This document shows positions 34,383 to 42,052 of a stretch of 42,922 nucleotides of DNA, one piece after another. Source of the stretch: Domibacillus robiginosus (lineage in GTDB: Bacteria; Bacillota; Bacilli; Bacillales; Domibacillaceae); NCBI RefSeq assembly GCF_000966195.1, contig NZ_LAHL01000036.1:1-42922 (forward strand), written 5' to 3'. Under the pieces are notes generated by a model. That model worked only from the letters and a program-made list of their open reading frames with translations, was not told the origin of the DNA and did not search any database. The position numbers were made by a program, and so were the translations under genes. Position 1 is the stretch's first letter, and each line of letters begins with the position of its first letter.

Positions 34383-35080
34383 CTCTTTTCCTCTCCCGGC
34401 ACATTCAGCCGGTAGCCCGCTCCCCTGACTGTTTCAACTGCGTCCACAGCCCCGACCTCCTGAAGTTTTTTGCGAACGCGGGTAATGTTTACATTCAATG
34501 TGTTTTCATCTACATATGTCTGGTTGTCCCACAGCTTTTCCAACAATGCTTCCCGGCTTGCCACGCGCGGATATCTTTCCATCAGCATTTCGATAATGGC
34601 TGCTTCCTTTGCGGTTAACACTGTCATTGCTTCTTCATAGGCTAGCTCCATCCGCTCTGGATACAGAATAAGGCCAGCTGTATGTAAAATACGTTCCTCC
34701 GCTTTGACGGCGTACTCCCCATATGCCCGCCGCAGATGGCTGCGAATTTTCGCCATAACCACCTCATAATAAAAAGGCTTTGTTATGTAATCATCCCCAC
34801 CGTTTTCAAGCGCCATGACCTGATCCATCTCGCCATCCCGAGCTGAAATGAATAGCACCGGACAGATAGAATCTTTTCGAATCTGACGGCACCAGTAAAA
34901 GCCGTCAAAACTCGGCAGGTTGATATCAAGCAGCACTAAATCCGGTTTATAGGCATGAAATTCGTCAAGCACGCAGTCAAAATTAGCGATCTTATATACA
35001 TCAAACCCGTATTTTTCGATGTACGCTTGAAGAAGACCAGCAATTTTTGCATCGTCTTCTATAATCATAATTTTTTGCAC
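34379..35080 (-). CDS. bceR: BceR-type OmpR-family response regulator
   Basis: 233-residue regulator with a receiver domain (acidic pocket at residues 8-9 and 52; Asp52 in LVLLDINLP is the phosphorylation site, Lys in YITKPF) and a C-terminal winged helix (about 135-228). The C-terminus ends with RGAGYRLNVPG, typical of OmpR/PhoB regulators. The GTG at 35080 with AGGGGGTGAT just upstream is the preferred start; the longest frame (35122) begins inside the leader. It should activate bceAB through the dyad at 33384-33397. Confidence 0.93.
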   Translation of the reverse strand: MQKIMIIEDDAKIAGLLQAYIEKYGFDVYKIANFDCVLDEFHAYKPDLVLLDINLPSFDGFYWCRQIRKDSICPVLFISARDGEMDQVMALENGGDDYITKPFYYEVVMAKIRSHLRRAYGEYAVKAEERILHTAGLILYPERMELAYEEAMTVLTAKEAAIIEMLMERYPRVASREALLEKLWDNQTYVDENTLNVNITRVRKKLQEVGAVDAVETVRGAGYRLNVPGEEKR

Positions 35081-35147
35081 TTGTATCACCCCCTGTTTTA
35101 TTATGGCAGAAAAAAGGAACATTTCGAAGTTTGTTTATAGAAACAAA

Positions 35148-35181
35148 GAAAAAAGCAGCCCTTGTAGGACTGCTCTTTTAT
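35148..35181 (-). terminator. Terminator of the tctBA-HPr-like operon
   Basis: Hairpin AAAGAGCAGTCC / GG-CTGCTTTTTT in the minus direction, right after the stop codon of the HPr-like gene and before bceR. Confidence 0.82.
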
Positions 35182-35429
35182 TCGTTTACCGTCACCGGCA
35201 TATGAAAATGCTGAAATACTTTTACCATTTCCCGCTTTGCCTCTTCTTCATCCGGCCCATGAATTTCAAGCTGGAACGATTTAGAGGTTAAAACGGAGTG
35301 CGTTAATCCTAAAATACTTTTCACATCGATGCTACGATGATCTGTTTTCAACACAATACTGGATTGAAATGGCTGAGCCGTTTTATTTAACTCCACGACG
35401 AAACGAGCAAAGGTCTGTCCAAGTTCCAT
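35178..35429 (-). CDS. HPr/Crh-like protein without the catalytic histidine
   Basis: 83-residue protein that aligns without gaps to HPr and Crh from about HPr residue 13 on. The KSILGL segment (residues 37-42) matches KSIMGL around regulatory Ser46 of Crh, and the following helix and EEEAKREMVKVF match the C-terminal helix. The position of HPr His15 (Gln in Crh) is Phe7 here (FAR for HAR/QAR), so PTS phosphotransfer is ruled out; HPr kinase could still phosphorylate Ser38. The first beta strand seems shortened. AAGGAGG 5 bases before ATG. It is the last gene of the tctB-tctA operon, 11 bases after tctA, where an HPr paralog is unexpected. Confidence 0.8.
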   Translation of the reverse strand: MELGQTFARFVVELNKTAQPFQSSIVLKTDHRSIDVKSILGLTHSVLTSKSFQLEIHGPDEEEAKREMVKVFQHFHMPVTVNE

Positions 35430-35440
35430 GCTGGTCCTCC

Positions 35441-36967
35441 TTAATCTTCTTCGTTAATAATGACTGAACGGCCGCGCATTTTCATAATAAGTGGAATGCT
35501 GATCCACAAAGCACCAATCAGCAGGAATATAAGTGAAACCGGGCTTGTCACAAAAACTGAAAAATCACCATTGGAAGAAGTAAGGGCACGGCGCATATTA
35601 TTTTCAATCATCGGGCCAAGCACCAGTGCCAGAACAAGCGGCGCAACCGGATAATCATTTTTGGTTAAAAAGTAACCGAGCAGTCCGCAGGCAAGCAGTA
35701 AAGCTAAATCAAAAATATTAAACTGTACCGCATACACACCGAAGATCGAAATTGCCACAATAACTGGCAGCAAATATTTGGCCGGTGTATCAATGACCTT
35801 GGCAAATACTTTTACAAGCGGCATATTTAAAACGAGCAGCATCACATTGCCGATAAACATACTGGCAATTAAGCCCCATGCTACCTGCGGGTTGTCTTCA
35901 AACAGCAGTGGACCCGGCTGTACATTGTACATAATAAGAGCTCCCATCAAAATAGCGGTTGTGCCGGAGCCTGGAATCCCCATCGTCAGGAGCGGGATCA
36001 TAGCGCCGCCGGATGCCCCGTTATTGGCAGACTCGGGGGCAGCTACTCCCGCAATCGCTCCATGGCCGAATTCTTCCGGGCGTTTGCTTATTTTCTTTTC
36101 GGCAATATAAGAAAAGAAAGAGGCAAGCGTCGCGCCCGCACCTGGCAGCACACCGATAAAAAAGCCGAGCAGTGAGCCGCGGACGATTGGCCCGGTGCTT
36201 TCTTTCATATCCTGCTTGGTCGGCAAAATCCGTCCCACTTTCGCTGTTTTGCCATCTCCATTGTCACGGTCTAAGATTGTCCGGAACACTTCACCAAGTG
36301 CGAATAAACCTACTGCTACTGTTAAGAATTCAAGTCCTGAATACAAATAAGGGTTATCATATGTGAAACGGGAAACCCCGGATACATTGTCCATCCCGAT
36401 CGTCGCTAAAAGCAGGCCGGCGACTGTCATAATCAGTGCTTTTGTAATCGAACTGCCCGCCAGTCCGCTGACCGCACACAACCCGAGAAGCATAAGTGAG
36501 AAATATTCAGCCGGCCCAAATGAAAGAGCTAGTTCAGACAGCGGCTTCGCTAATAGAGTTAAGCCAAGCAGCGAGACAATTCCTGCTACAAATGAGCCGA
36601 TAGCAGAAATAGAAAGCGCAGCACCGGCCCGGCCCTGCCTTGCCATTTGATAACCGTCAAGTGCTGTTACAACAGAGGAAGATTCTCCCGGCGTGTTTAA
36701 TAAAATCGATGTTGTCGATCCCCCATACATAGCACCGTAATACACACCCGCAAGTAAAATAATTGAACTGGCGGCAGCACTTTGCGGATCAAGACCAGAT
36801 GTCAGTGTTGCCGTAATCGGAATTAAAAGAGCCACGCCGCTCATCGGTCCAATTCCCGGCAGTACGCCCACTGCCGTGCCAATGAGGACACCAAAAAAAG
36901 CAAAGGCCAGGTTCTGCCACTGCATGGCAACCCCAAATCCATCCATTAAAAACTGTACTGTATCCAT
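35441..36967 (-). CDS. tctA: Tripartite tricarboxylate transporter, large permease subunit TctA
   Basis: 508-residue integral membrane protein with about 10-12 segments and the twin TctA signatures GTAVGVLPGIGPMSG (about residues 30-44) and FFIGVLPGAGATLASFFSY, plus GSTTSILLNTPGE and MGIPGSGTTAILMGAL. It forms the transport channel for a carboxylate delivered by TctC; citrate, other tricarboxylates or related acids are known substrates, the one here is unknown. AAGGAGGTG is 6 bases before the ATG at 36967. Middle gene of tctB-tctA-HPr-like operon, divergent from tctC. Confidence 0.94.
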   Translation of the reverse strand: MDTVQFLMDGFGVAMQWQNLAFAFFGVLIGTAVGVLPGIGPMSGVALLIPITATLTSGLDPQSAAASSIILLAGVYYGAMYGGSTTSILLNTPGESSSVVTALDGYQMARQGRAGAALSISAIGSFVAGIVSLLGLTLLAKPLSELALSFGPAEYFSLMLLGLCAVSGLAGSSITKALIMTVAGLLLATIGMDNVSGVSRFTYDNPYLYSGLEFLTVAVGLFALGEVFRTILDRDNGDGKTAKVGRILPTKQDMKESTGPIVRGSLLGFFIGVLPGAGATLASFFSYIAEKKISKRPEEFGHGAIAGVAAPESANNGASGGAMIPLLTMGIPGSGTTAILMGALIMYNVQPGPLLFEDNPQVAWGLIASMFIGNVMLLVLNMPLVKVFAKVIDTPAKYLLPVIVAISIFGVYAVQFNIFDLALLLACGLLGYFLTKNDYPVAPLVLALVLGPMIENNMRRALTSSNGDFSVFVTSPVSLIFLLIGALWISIPLIMKMRGRSVIINEED

Positions 36968-36987
36968 GTGTAAGCACCTCCTTTAAT

Positions 36988-37431
36988 TTAAACAGGAAAT
37001 CCTGGCAGCGAGCCCTGTAAAAGGCCGACAAAAATGTAGTAAACGCCAAAAGAAAACGCCGCAGCGATCACAATGCTTTTGAGCCAGCCGCCTCTTTCTA
37101 ACACTTGAAATCCAATCAATAAAAATAAAAAGGTTGTAATCACGTAGCCAAGCGGCTCTAACAGCACAACATAAAGAACGGCGGCTGCAAAGATAATGAA
37201 AAACCTTTTGTAATCCGGCTTTTCTCCTCCTGTTTCCTGTTTACTTTTTAGGGCTTCAATAAAAAGCTTGATGCTTAATAAAATCAATAAAATGCCGAGT
37301 CCGATTGGAAAAATATCTGGTCCCACGTTGCTTCCATAAGAAGTGGCAGCAATTTTGCGGCTTTCTACGATAAAAAAGACGCCTATTAGAAGAAAGATAA
37401 TGCTGGCATAGCGATCGAATGTCCTGCTCAT
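36988..37431 (-). CDS. tctB: Tripartite tricarboxylate transporter small subunit TctB
   Basis: 147-residue membrane protein with four predicted spans and the family opening RYASIIFLLIGVFFIVESRKI, then GPDIFPIGLGILLILLS. It partners TctA. The longest frame begins at 37446, but GGAGGTG within its first codons is the Shine-Dalgarno for the ATG at 37431 (MSRTFDRY), preferred here. First gene of the minus-strand tct operon; 20 bases to tctA. A cre-like site lies 32 bases upstream. Confidence 0.9.
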   Translation of the reverse strand: MSRTFDRYASIIFLLIGVFFIVESRKIAATSYGSNVGPDIFPIGLGILLILLSIKLFIEALKSKQETGGEKPDYKRFFIIFAAAVLYVVLLEPLGYVITTFLFLLIGFQVLERGGWLKSIVIAAAFSFGVYYIFVGLLQGSLPGFPV

Positions 37432-37462
37432 TTTATGCACCTCCATGTTTGTTTCACCTTAA

Positions 37463-37476
37463 TGTAACCGCTTTCT
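37463..37476 (-). promoter_or_regulatory. cre-like site upstream of tctBA
   Basis: On the minus strand AGAAAGCGGTTACA matches 13 of 14 positions of the cre consensus (first base A for T). It lies 32 bases before the tctB start, a repressing position. Confidence 0.6.
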
Positions 37477-37534
37477 AAAAAGTATCAGCTTCCATCTGCC
37501 AATAGAAGTTTTTCTGCATAACTTGAATAACGAT

Positions 37535-37574
37535 CATATTTTTAACGCAGCATCTATTTTCCGTGAAAAATATG
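37535..37574. repeat. Inverted repeat in the tctC/tctB intergenic region
   Basis: Perfect 9-base arms CATATTTTT (37535-37543) and AAAAATATG (37566-37574); arm centres are 31 bp apart, about three helical turns. A second, interleaved pair CAGCAT (37548-37553) / ATGCTG (37581-37586) overlaps. Candidate operator for the two-component regulator at 39574-40269; assignment is inference. Confidence 0.5.
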
Positions 37575-37656
37575 AAGTTAATGCTGTTTAATGATCTTTA
37601 TGAGATGAATGTGCAAAAACTATTCCCGTTCATTGGCTGATGATACTATTCGTTTA

Positions 37657-37670
37657 TGAAAGCGTTACCA
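37657..37670 (+). promoter_or_regulatory. cre-like site upstream of tctC
   Basis: TGAAAGCGTTACCA matches 13 of 14 positions of the cre consensus. It lies just after a GATACT -10-like element (37642-37647) and 21 bases before the tctC start, a roadblock/repression position. Confidence 0.65.
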
Positions 37671-37691
37671 ACAACAAAGGGGGGCATTTCA

Positions 37692-38732
37692 ATGAGTGTA
37701 ACATTTAAAGTAAAAAAGTGGGGCAGCCTGATTACAGCCGGTGCGCTTGCACTTAGTTTAGCAGCTTGCGGCAATTCTACTTCTTCAACTTCTGGAGGAA
37801 GCGATGAAGAAAACGCTGCTTATCCGGAGAAGCCGATCGTAATCAATGCACCGTCCGGAGCAGGCGGCGGGCTTGACACAACTGCACGTGCTTTAACGAA
37901 GGTATTAAATGAAACGGGATTAACAGAGGAGTCCATGACGGTTGAAAACAAGCCAGGCGGCGGTCAGGCAGTCGGCCTTGCGGACTTTATCAGCCAGGAC
38001 CCGGAAGACCCTTACCGTTTGTTTCTTCCTTCCGTTCCACTGCTTATCAATAATTTGAAAAAAGAAGGAAACAGCCCGCATTCCTATAAAGATTTAACGC
38101 CAATCGCCCAGCTTACGAAAGATTATGGAGCGATTGTCGTGCCGGCAGATTCCAAGTATAAAGATTTAGAGTCACTGTTTAAGGACTTAAAAGCGAAGCC
38201 GGACAGCTTAACACTGGCAGGCGGATCGTCTCCGGGTTCTCAGGACCATCTAGTTGCCATGCTTCCTGCTGTAAAAGCGGGTGTTGACGCTGCGAAAATT
38301 AAATACGTTTCATACGATGGCGGAGGAGAAGCAATGACTGCTCTGATCGGCGGCAATGCCGATGTGCTTGCTACAGATATTTCCGGTACGGGTGAGTATT
38401 TAAAAGCAGGAAAAATTCGTGTCCTTGGCGTGTCTTCTCCAGAGAGATTAAAAGGCACATATGCAGATATTCCAACATATAAGGAAGCCGGAGTTGATGC
38501 GGAATTTACGATTTGGCGCGGCTTGTTCGGACCGAAAGAAATGCCGGACTACGCAGTGGATTACTGGAACAAAACACTTTCAGAAATGGTGAAAACACCA
38601 GAATGGCAGAAAGTTCTCGAAACAAACGGCTGGGAAGATGGCTATAAAAACTCTGAGGAATTCACGACTTTCTTAGGAGAACAGGAGAAATTAGTACAGG
38701 AGATTTTAGAATCGCTTAATATGCAAAAATAA
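37692..38732 (+). CDS. tctC: Tripartite tricarboxylate transporter substrate-binding lipoprotein TctC
   Basis: 346-residue extracytoplasmic solute receptor (Bug/TctC family) with a lipoprotein signal: basic KVKKWG, hydrophobic core, lipobox LAAC (cysteine at about residue 27), followed by a Ser/Thr linker. The mature protein starts with YPEKPIVINAPSGAGGGLDT, the family ligand-loop signature, and has PGGGQAVGL and the later DISGTGEYLKAGKIRVLGV segments. It captures a carboxylate for TctAB. AGGGGGG precedes the ATG at 37692; the longest frame (37656) runs through the cre site. Divergent from tctBA; the methyltransferase gene follows after 27 bases. Confidence 0.93.
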   Translation: MSVTFKVKKWGSLITAGALALSLAACGNSTSSTSGGSDEENAAYPEKPIVINAPSGAGGGLDTTARALTKVLNETGLTEESMTVENKPGGGQAVGLADFISQDPEDPYRLFLPSVPLLINNLKKEGNSPHSYKDLTPIAQLTKDYGAIVVPADSKYKDLESLFKDLKAKPDSLTLAGGSSPGSQDHLVAMLPAVKAGVDAAKIKYVSYDGGGEAMTALIGGNADVLATDISGTGEYLKAGKIRVLGVSSPERLKGTYADIPTYKEAGVDAEFTIWRGLFGPKEMPDYAVDYWNKTLSEMVKTPEWQKVLETNGWEDGYKNSEEFTTFLGEQEKLVQEILESLNMQK

Positions 38733-38759
38733 GCTTATTGTATTTGAGGAGGAATCTTT

Positions 38760-39542
38760 TTGCAAGAATCAACAGAAACAGCCAAGCAGCGGGTGAAAAG
38801 CCAGTTTGGAAAATCAGCCGAGTACTATGTCACAAGCAGTACCCATTCAACAGGGTCGGACCTTGCCCTTCTTCCCGAATGGCTGGAGATTGGTCCTGAT
38901 TCTCTCGTTCTTGACATTGCAACAGGAGGCGGCCATGCAGCGAAAGCGCTGGCCCCTCATGCTGCTCATGTGTTTGCCACTGATTTAACCGTGCCAATGC
39001 TCGAAGCCGCAAAAAAACATTTAGCTTCATCGGCTGACAATATCTTTTACGTAGCAGCAGATGCAGAAGCCCTGCCATTCTTGCCACATACGTTTGATGC
39101 GGTCACCTGCCGGATTGCTGCTCACCACTTTCCAAATCCGCGACTGTTTGTAAAGGAAGCGGCACGTGTTTTAAAGCCAGGCGGGCGCTTCATTTTGATT
39201 GATAACATTGCACCTGAAGAACCGTCCTTAGATACTTTTGTAAATCGGCTTGAGTCCCTGCGTGATCACAGTCATGTGCGCAGCTATACGATTTCGGAAT
39301 GGAAGGGCTGGTTTAAGGAAGCCGGATTTAGCCTGGTCAAAGAACAGGTACGCAAAAAAGAACTCGGCTATCCAGAATGGGTACACCGTACAACCGCTTC
39401 TTCTGAGCAGGTTCAAGAAGTGGATGCTCACCTTCTCTCTGCAGACGTGGCTGTTTCCACATACTTTTCTGTAAAAACACAGGGTGAAAGCATTGCATCA
39501 TTTCAAATTGATGAATGGATGGCCATGGTTCAACGAAACTAA
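38760..39542 (+). CDS. Class I SAM-dependent methyltransferase (YcgJ-like)
   Basis: 260-residue methyltransferase of the UbiE/YcgJ small-molecule group. SAM motif I is VLDIATGGGHAAKALAPH (about residues 50-67), motif II includes the acidic DLTVPML, and motif IV/post is AAHHFPNPRLFVKEAARVLKPGG. Substrate unknown. TTG start with GAGGAGG 8 bases upstream. It begins 27 bases after tctC with no terminator between, so it is probably co-transcribed; a methyltransferase in a Tct locus is not a usual partner. Confidence 0.86.
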   Translation: MQESTETAKQRVKSQFGKSAEYYVTSSTHSTGSDLALLPEWLEIGPDSLVLDIATGGGHAAKALAPHAAHVFATDLTVPMLEAAKKHLASSADNIFYVAADAEALPFLPHTFDAVTCRIAAHHFPNPRLFVKEAARVLKPGGRFILIDNIAPEEPSLDTFVNRLESLRDHSHVRSYTISEWKGWFKEAGFSLVKEQVRKKELGYPEWVHRTTASSEQVQEVDAHLLSADVAVSTYFSVKTQGESIASFQIDEWMAMVQRN

Positions 39543-39545
39543 GCT

Positions 39546-39577
39546 TAGGTGTTCCACTTTGTGGGGCACCTTTTTAC
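39546..39577 (+). terminator. Terminator after the methyltransferase
   Basis: Arms AGGTGTTCCAC and GTGGGGCACCT (two G-U pairs) with a 3-4 base loop and TTTTT; overlaps the 3' end of the convergent response-regulator gene. Confidence 0.82.
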
Positions 39578-40269
39578 TTTTTTCGATATCTTCGTTCCGG
39601 ACGGCCAATCGTCCCATACATAATCTCCACGTCCGCTTCTTCCGCTGCGACCAGATATTCTAAATATCTTCGCACCGTGGAATTGCTTGCGCCAATCGCC
39701 CGCGCTGTTTCCTCCGCATTAATGCTTGAAGAAGCTTCCTGTAAGTGTGCACGCACTTTTTTCAGCGTATGTTTATCAATTCCTTTTGGCAGCTGATCGG
39801 TTTGCTCTACATATTCGGCCCCGGCCGCCTGGCCCATGATACCGAAAAAACGATTGACTTCCCCCTGTTCAATAAGCGCGGCTTGAGACAGCTTTTTCTT
39901 TGTTTCTTTGTACTGCTCAAGTGTAGATAAAAACTGGTTGATCATAATGGGCTTCAGCATGTAACTGTACGCACCGCCCCGGATGGCTTCACTAACAGTG
40001 CGAACATCATTTGCTGCTGTAATCATAATGACATCCACACTGCGCACTTCTTTACGAATTTCCCACAATAAATCAGTCCCGTTTATATCAGGCAGGTAGA
40101 CATCAAGCAAAATAAGATCAGGTGTAAATACATTTAATAAGTCCAGTGCCTGCTTTCCAAGGTTTGCAGATGCTACAATTTCAAACCCATCTACTTTTTG
40201 AACAAACTTCTTATAAATATTGATCGTTGTCTCATCATCTTCGATAATCATTACCTTAATCGGTGCCAT
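39574..40269 (-). CDS. CitT/DcuR-type response regulator
   Basis: 231-residue regulator of the CitB family. The receiver domain (about 1-122) has the acidic pair EDD (10-12), phosphorylation site Asp56 (LILLDVYLP) and lysine in YMLKP. The C-terminal helix-turn-helix is around residues 175-215 (NAEETARAIGASNSTVRRYLE). Partners of this type control citrate, malate or C4-dicarboxylate transporters, and the neighbouring tct genes are the evident target. AAAGGGGGAG precedes the ATG. Second gene after the kinase (21-base gap). Confidence 0.9.
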   Translation of the reverse strand: MAPIKVMIIEDDETTINIYKKFVQKVDGFEIVASANLGKQALDLLNVFTPDLILLDVYLPDINGTDLLWEIRKEVRSVDVIMITAANDVRTVSEAIRGGAYSYMLKPIMINQFLSTLEQYKETKKKLSQAALIEQGEVNRFFGIMGQAAGAEYVEQTDQLPKGIDKHTLKKVRAHLQEASSSINAEETARAIGASNSTVRRYLEYLVAAEEADVEIMYGTIGRPERRYRKK

Positions 40270-40290
40270 AAAAAATGCTCCCCCTTTTAT

Positions 40291-41877
40291 TTACTCCTTT
40301 GGAATGGTAATTGTAAATTGTGCACCACCAAAGGAGCTTCTTGAAATATAAAGATCTCCCTTTAGTTTCTGAAGTGTATTTTTAACAATTGCCAGTCCAA
40401 TTCCGTGATTGTCCCCATCCTTTGTCGTAAAACCTTCTGTAAAAATTTGCTCCTCTTCTTCAGGAGAAATACCCGGGCCGTTGTCTTCAATATCAAAAAT
40501 AAGTTCACGGCCGATATCGGTAAATGAAACACTGACAAGCGCTTCTTCTCCCTTTAGCCGTCCGGCTGCCTCCATCGCATTGTCAATAATGTTCCCTAAC
40601 ACGGTTACAAAAAGCTTTGTGTCAAAAGAAGGAGGCACAGCGGATAAGTTGCTGTTTTCATCTATATAGAAACGGACTTTCATTTCTTTAGAGCGATGAA
40701 TTTTACCGAGAAGACAAGCTGCAATATAAGGATCTTTTACAGAAGAAGTTAAAAAAACGACAATGTCCTGCCGTTCTCTTACTTCCTCCGCTATAAACGA
40801 TCTTGCTTCCTCATATTGCTCTAACACCATCAATCCATAGATGGTGTTTAATTTATTTAAATACTCATGATTTTGCGCCCGGATGTTATCGGTAATACTT
40901 TTGACCGCTGACATTTCCTCCTCTATTTTCTCGATTTCTGATACAGGGCGGATCGTTAGTACCGCACCCTTTGTTTGGTTATTTAGCCAAATTGGCGCAC
41001 CATCTGCTACATAAAGCTGATGTTCAAACAAAAGACGCTGCCGCACAATGCTTTCCTTTTGCTCAATAATCGATTCAGCCATCCGAACGAGCCGGCTGTT
41101 TGTTATTTTCCCCTCATCGCTAATTTGCCCTTCTAGCAGATTTCTAGCTCTTTTGTTGATAGATGTTATTTTTTGATTGTTATTGACAGCAATGGTCGCA
41201 TCTCGAATGGATTCGAGTGTCGCTTCTTTTTCTTTGAATAAAAAAGAAATTTCTTCAGGCTCCAAATTAAAAATCAATTTTTTCACCCGCTTCGCTATCG
41301 TAACGGCTCCCGTTATTCCAAATAAACTAATAAACAGCGCGAAAAACAGTATCTTTAATTGGTATTCACCTCTTGCTTCATCTACTTCTGTTGTTAAAAA
41401 TCCGACAGAAGACACGCCAATAATCTCTCCAGCTTTGTTGTAAATGGGGGTTTTCGCTTTAATAGCTGAACCCGAGATACCCGTTCCCTTATACACGACC
41501 GATTTTCCGTTTAAAAGGCTTTCTTTGCTGCTCGTTCCCATCTTTTTACCGATATGTTTCTTTATATGATGGGAATAGCGGACATTATCTTTATTACCGA
41601 TCACAACATATCCTGCGCCCGTTGATTTTCTTATGCTTTCTGCTACGGACTGAATGCGAATCGATGGATCCGGATCATCAAACGCCTGGATAATCGTTTC
41701 GTTTTGAGCAGCCATTTTAGCTACAGTCATTGCCTGGTTACCCAGTGATTTCTCAGTCAGATCTCCTATAAGAGTAAAAAAGATAGCGCTTACAAAAAGG
41801 ATCGTTAAGCAAACTACTATAGAAATAAGACCTATCATTTGCCCAAGCAGTTTGGGCTGTCCTTTAAAAACCAACAT
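40291..41877 (-). CDS. CitS/DcuS-type carboxylate-sensing histidine kinase
   Basis: 528-residue membrane kinase with two spans (about residues 12-38 and 176-196) flanking an extracellular PAS-like (PDC) sensor domain. The domain has GAGYVVIGNKDNVRYSHH and the later IGVSSVGFLT strand, as in CitA/DcuS. A cytoplasmic PAS follows, then the phospho-acceptor His337 (QNHEYLNKLNTIYGL) and ATPase boxes NIIDNAMEAA (N), IEDNGPGI (G1) and HGIGLAIVKN (G2). Carboxylate sensing is inferred from family and from the adjacent tct genes. The longest frame begins with GTG at 41889 inside the Shine-Dalgarno AAGGTGGGAG; ATG 41877 is preferred. Confidence 0.92.
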   Translation of the reverse strand: MLVFKGQPKLLGQMIGLISIVVCLTILFVSAIFFTLIGDLTEKSLGNQAMTVAKMAAQNETIIQAFDDPDPSIRIQSVAESIRKSTGAGYVVIGNKDNVRYSHHIKKHIGKKMGTSSKESLLNGKSVVYKGTGISGSAIKAKTPIYNKAGEIIGVSSVGFLTTEVDEARGEYQLKILFFALFISLFGITGAVTIAKRVKKLIFNLEPEEISFLFKEKEATLESIRDATIAVNNNQKITSINKRARNLLEGQISDEGKITNSRLVRMAESIIEQKESIVRQRLLFEHQLYVADGAPIWLNNQTKGAVLTIRPVSEIEKIEEEMSAVKSITDNIRAQNHEYLNKLNTIYGLMVLEQYEEARSFIAEEVRERQDIVVFLTSSVKDPYIAACLLGKIHRSKEMKVRFYIDENSNLSAVPPSFDTKLFVTVLGNIIDNAMEAAGRLKGEEALVSVSFTDIGRELIFDIEDNGPGISPEEEEQIFTEGFTTKDGDNHGIGLAIVKNTLQKLKGDLYISRSSFGGAQFTITIPKE

Positions 41878-42052
41878 GTAATCTCCCACCTTCTAATGGA
41901 GAAACTCCTTCTTTTATTTATCTCAATCTCTTAAGAAATGTCAATATTTTGTTCATTTTGTTCACCAAAATTCCATGATTTATTTCTTTTCAAAGCAGGA
42001 AAAAAAGGTGTATCTTTGTACGTATACTATCTAATTTCTGGAGGCTGCTGGA

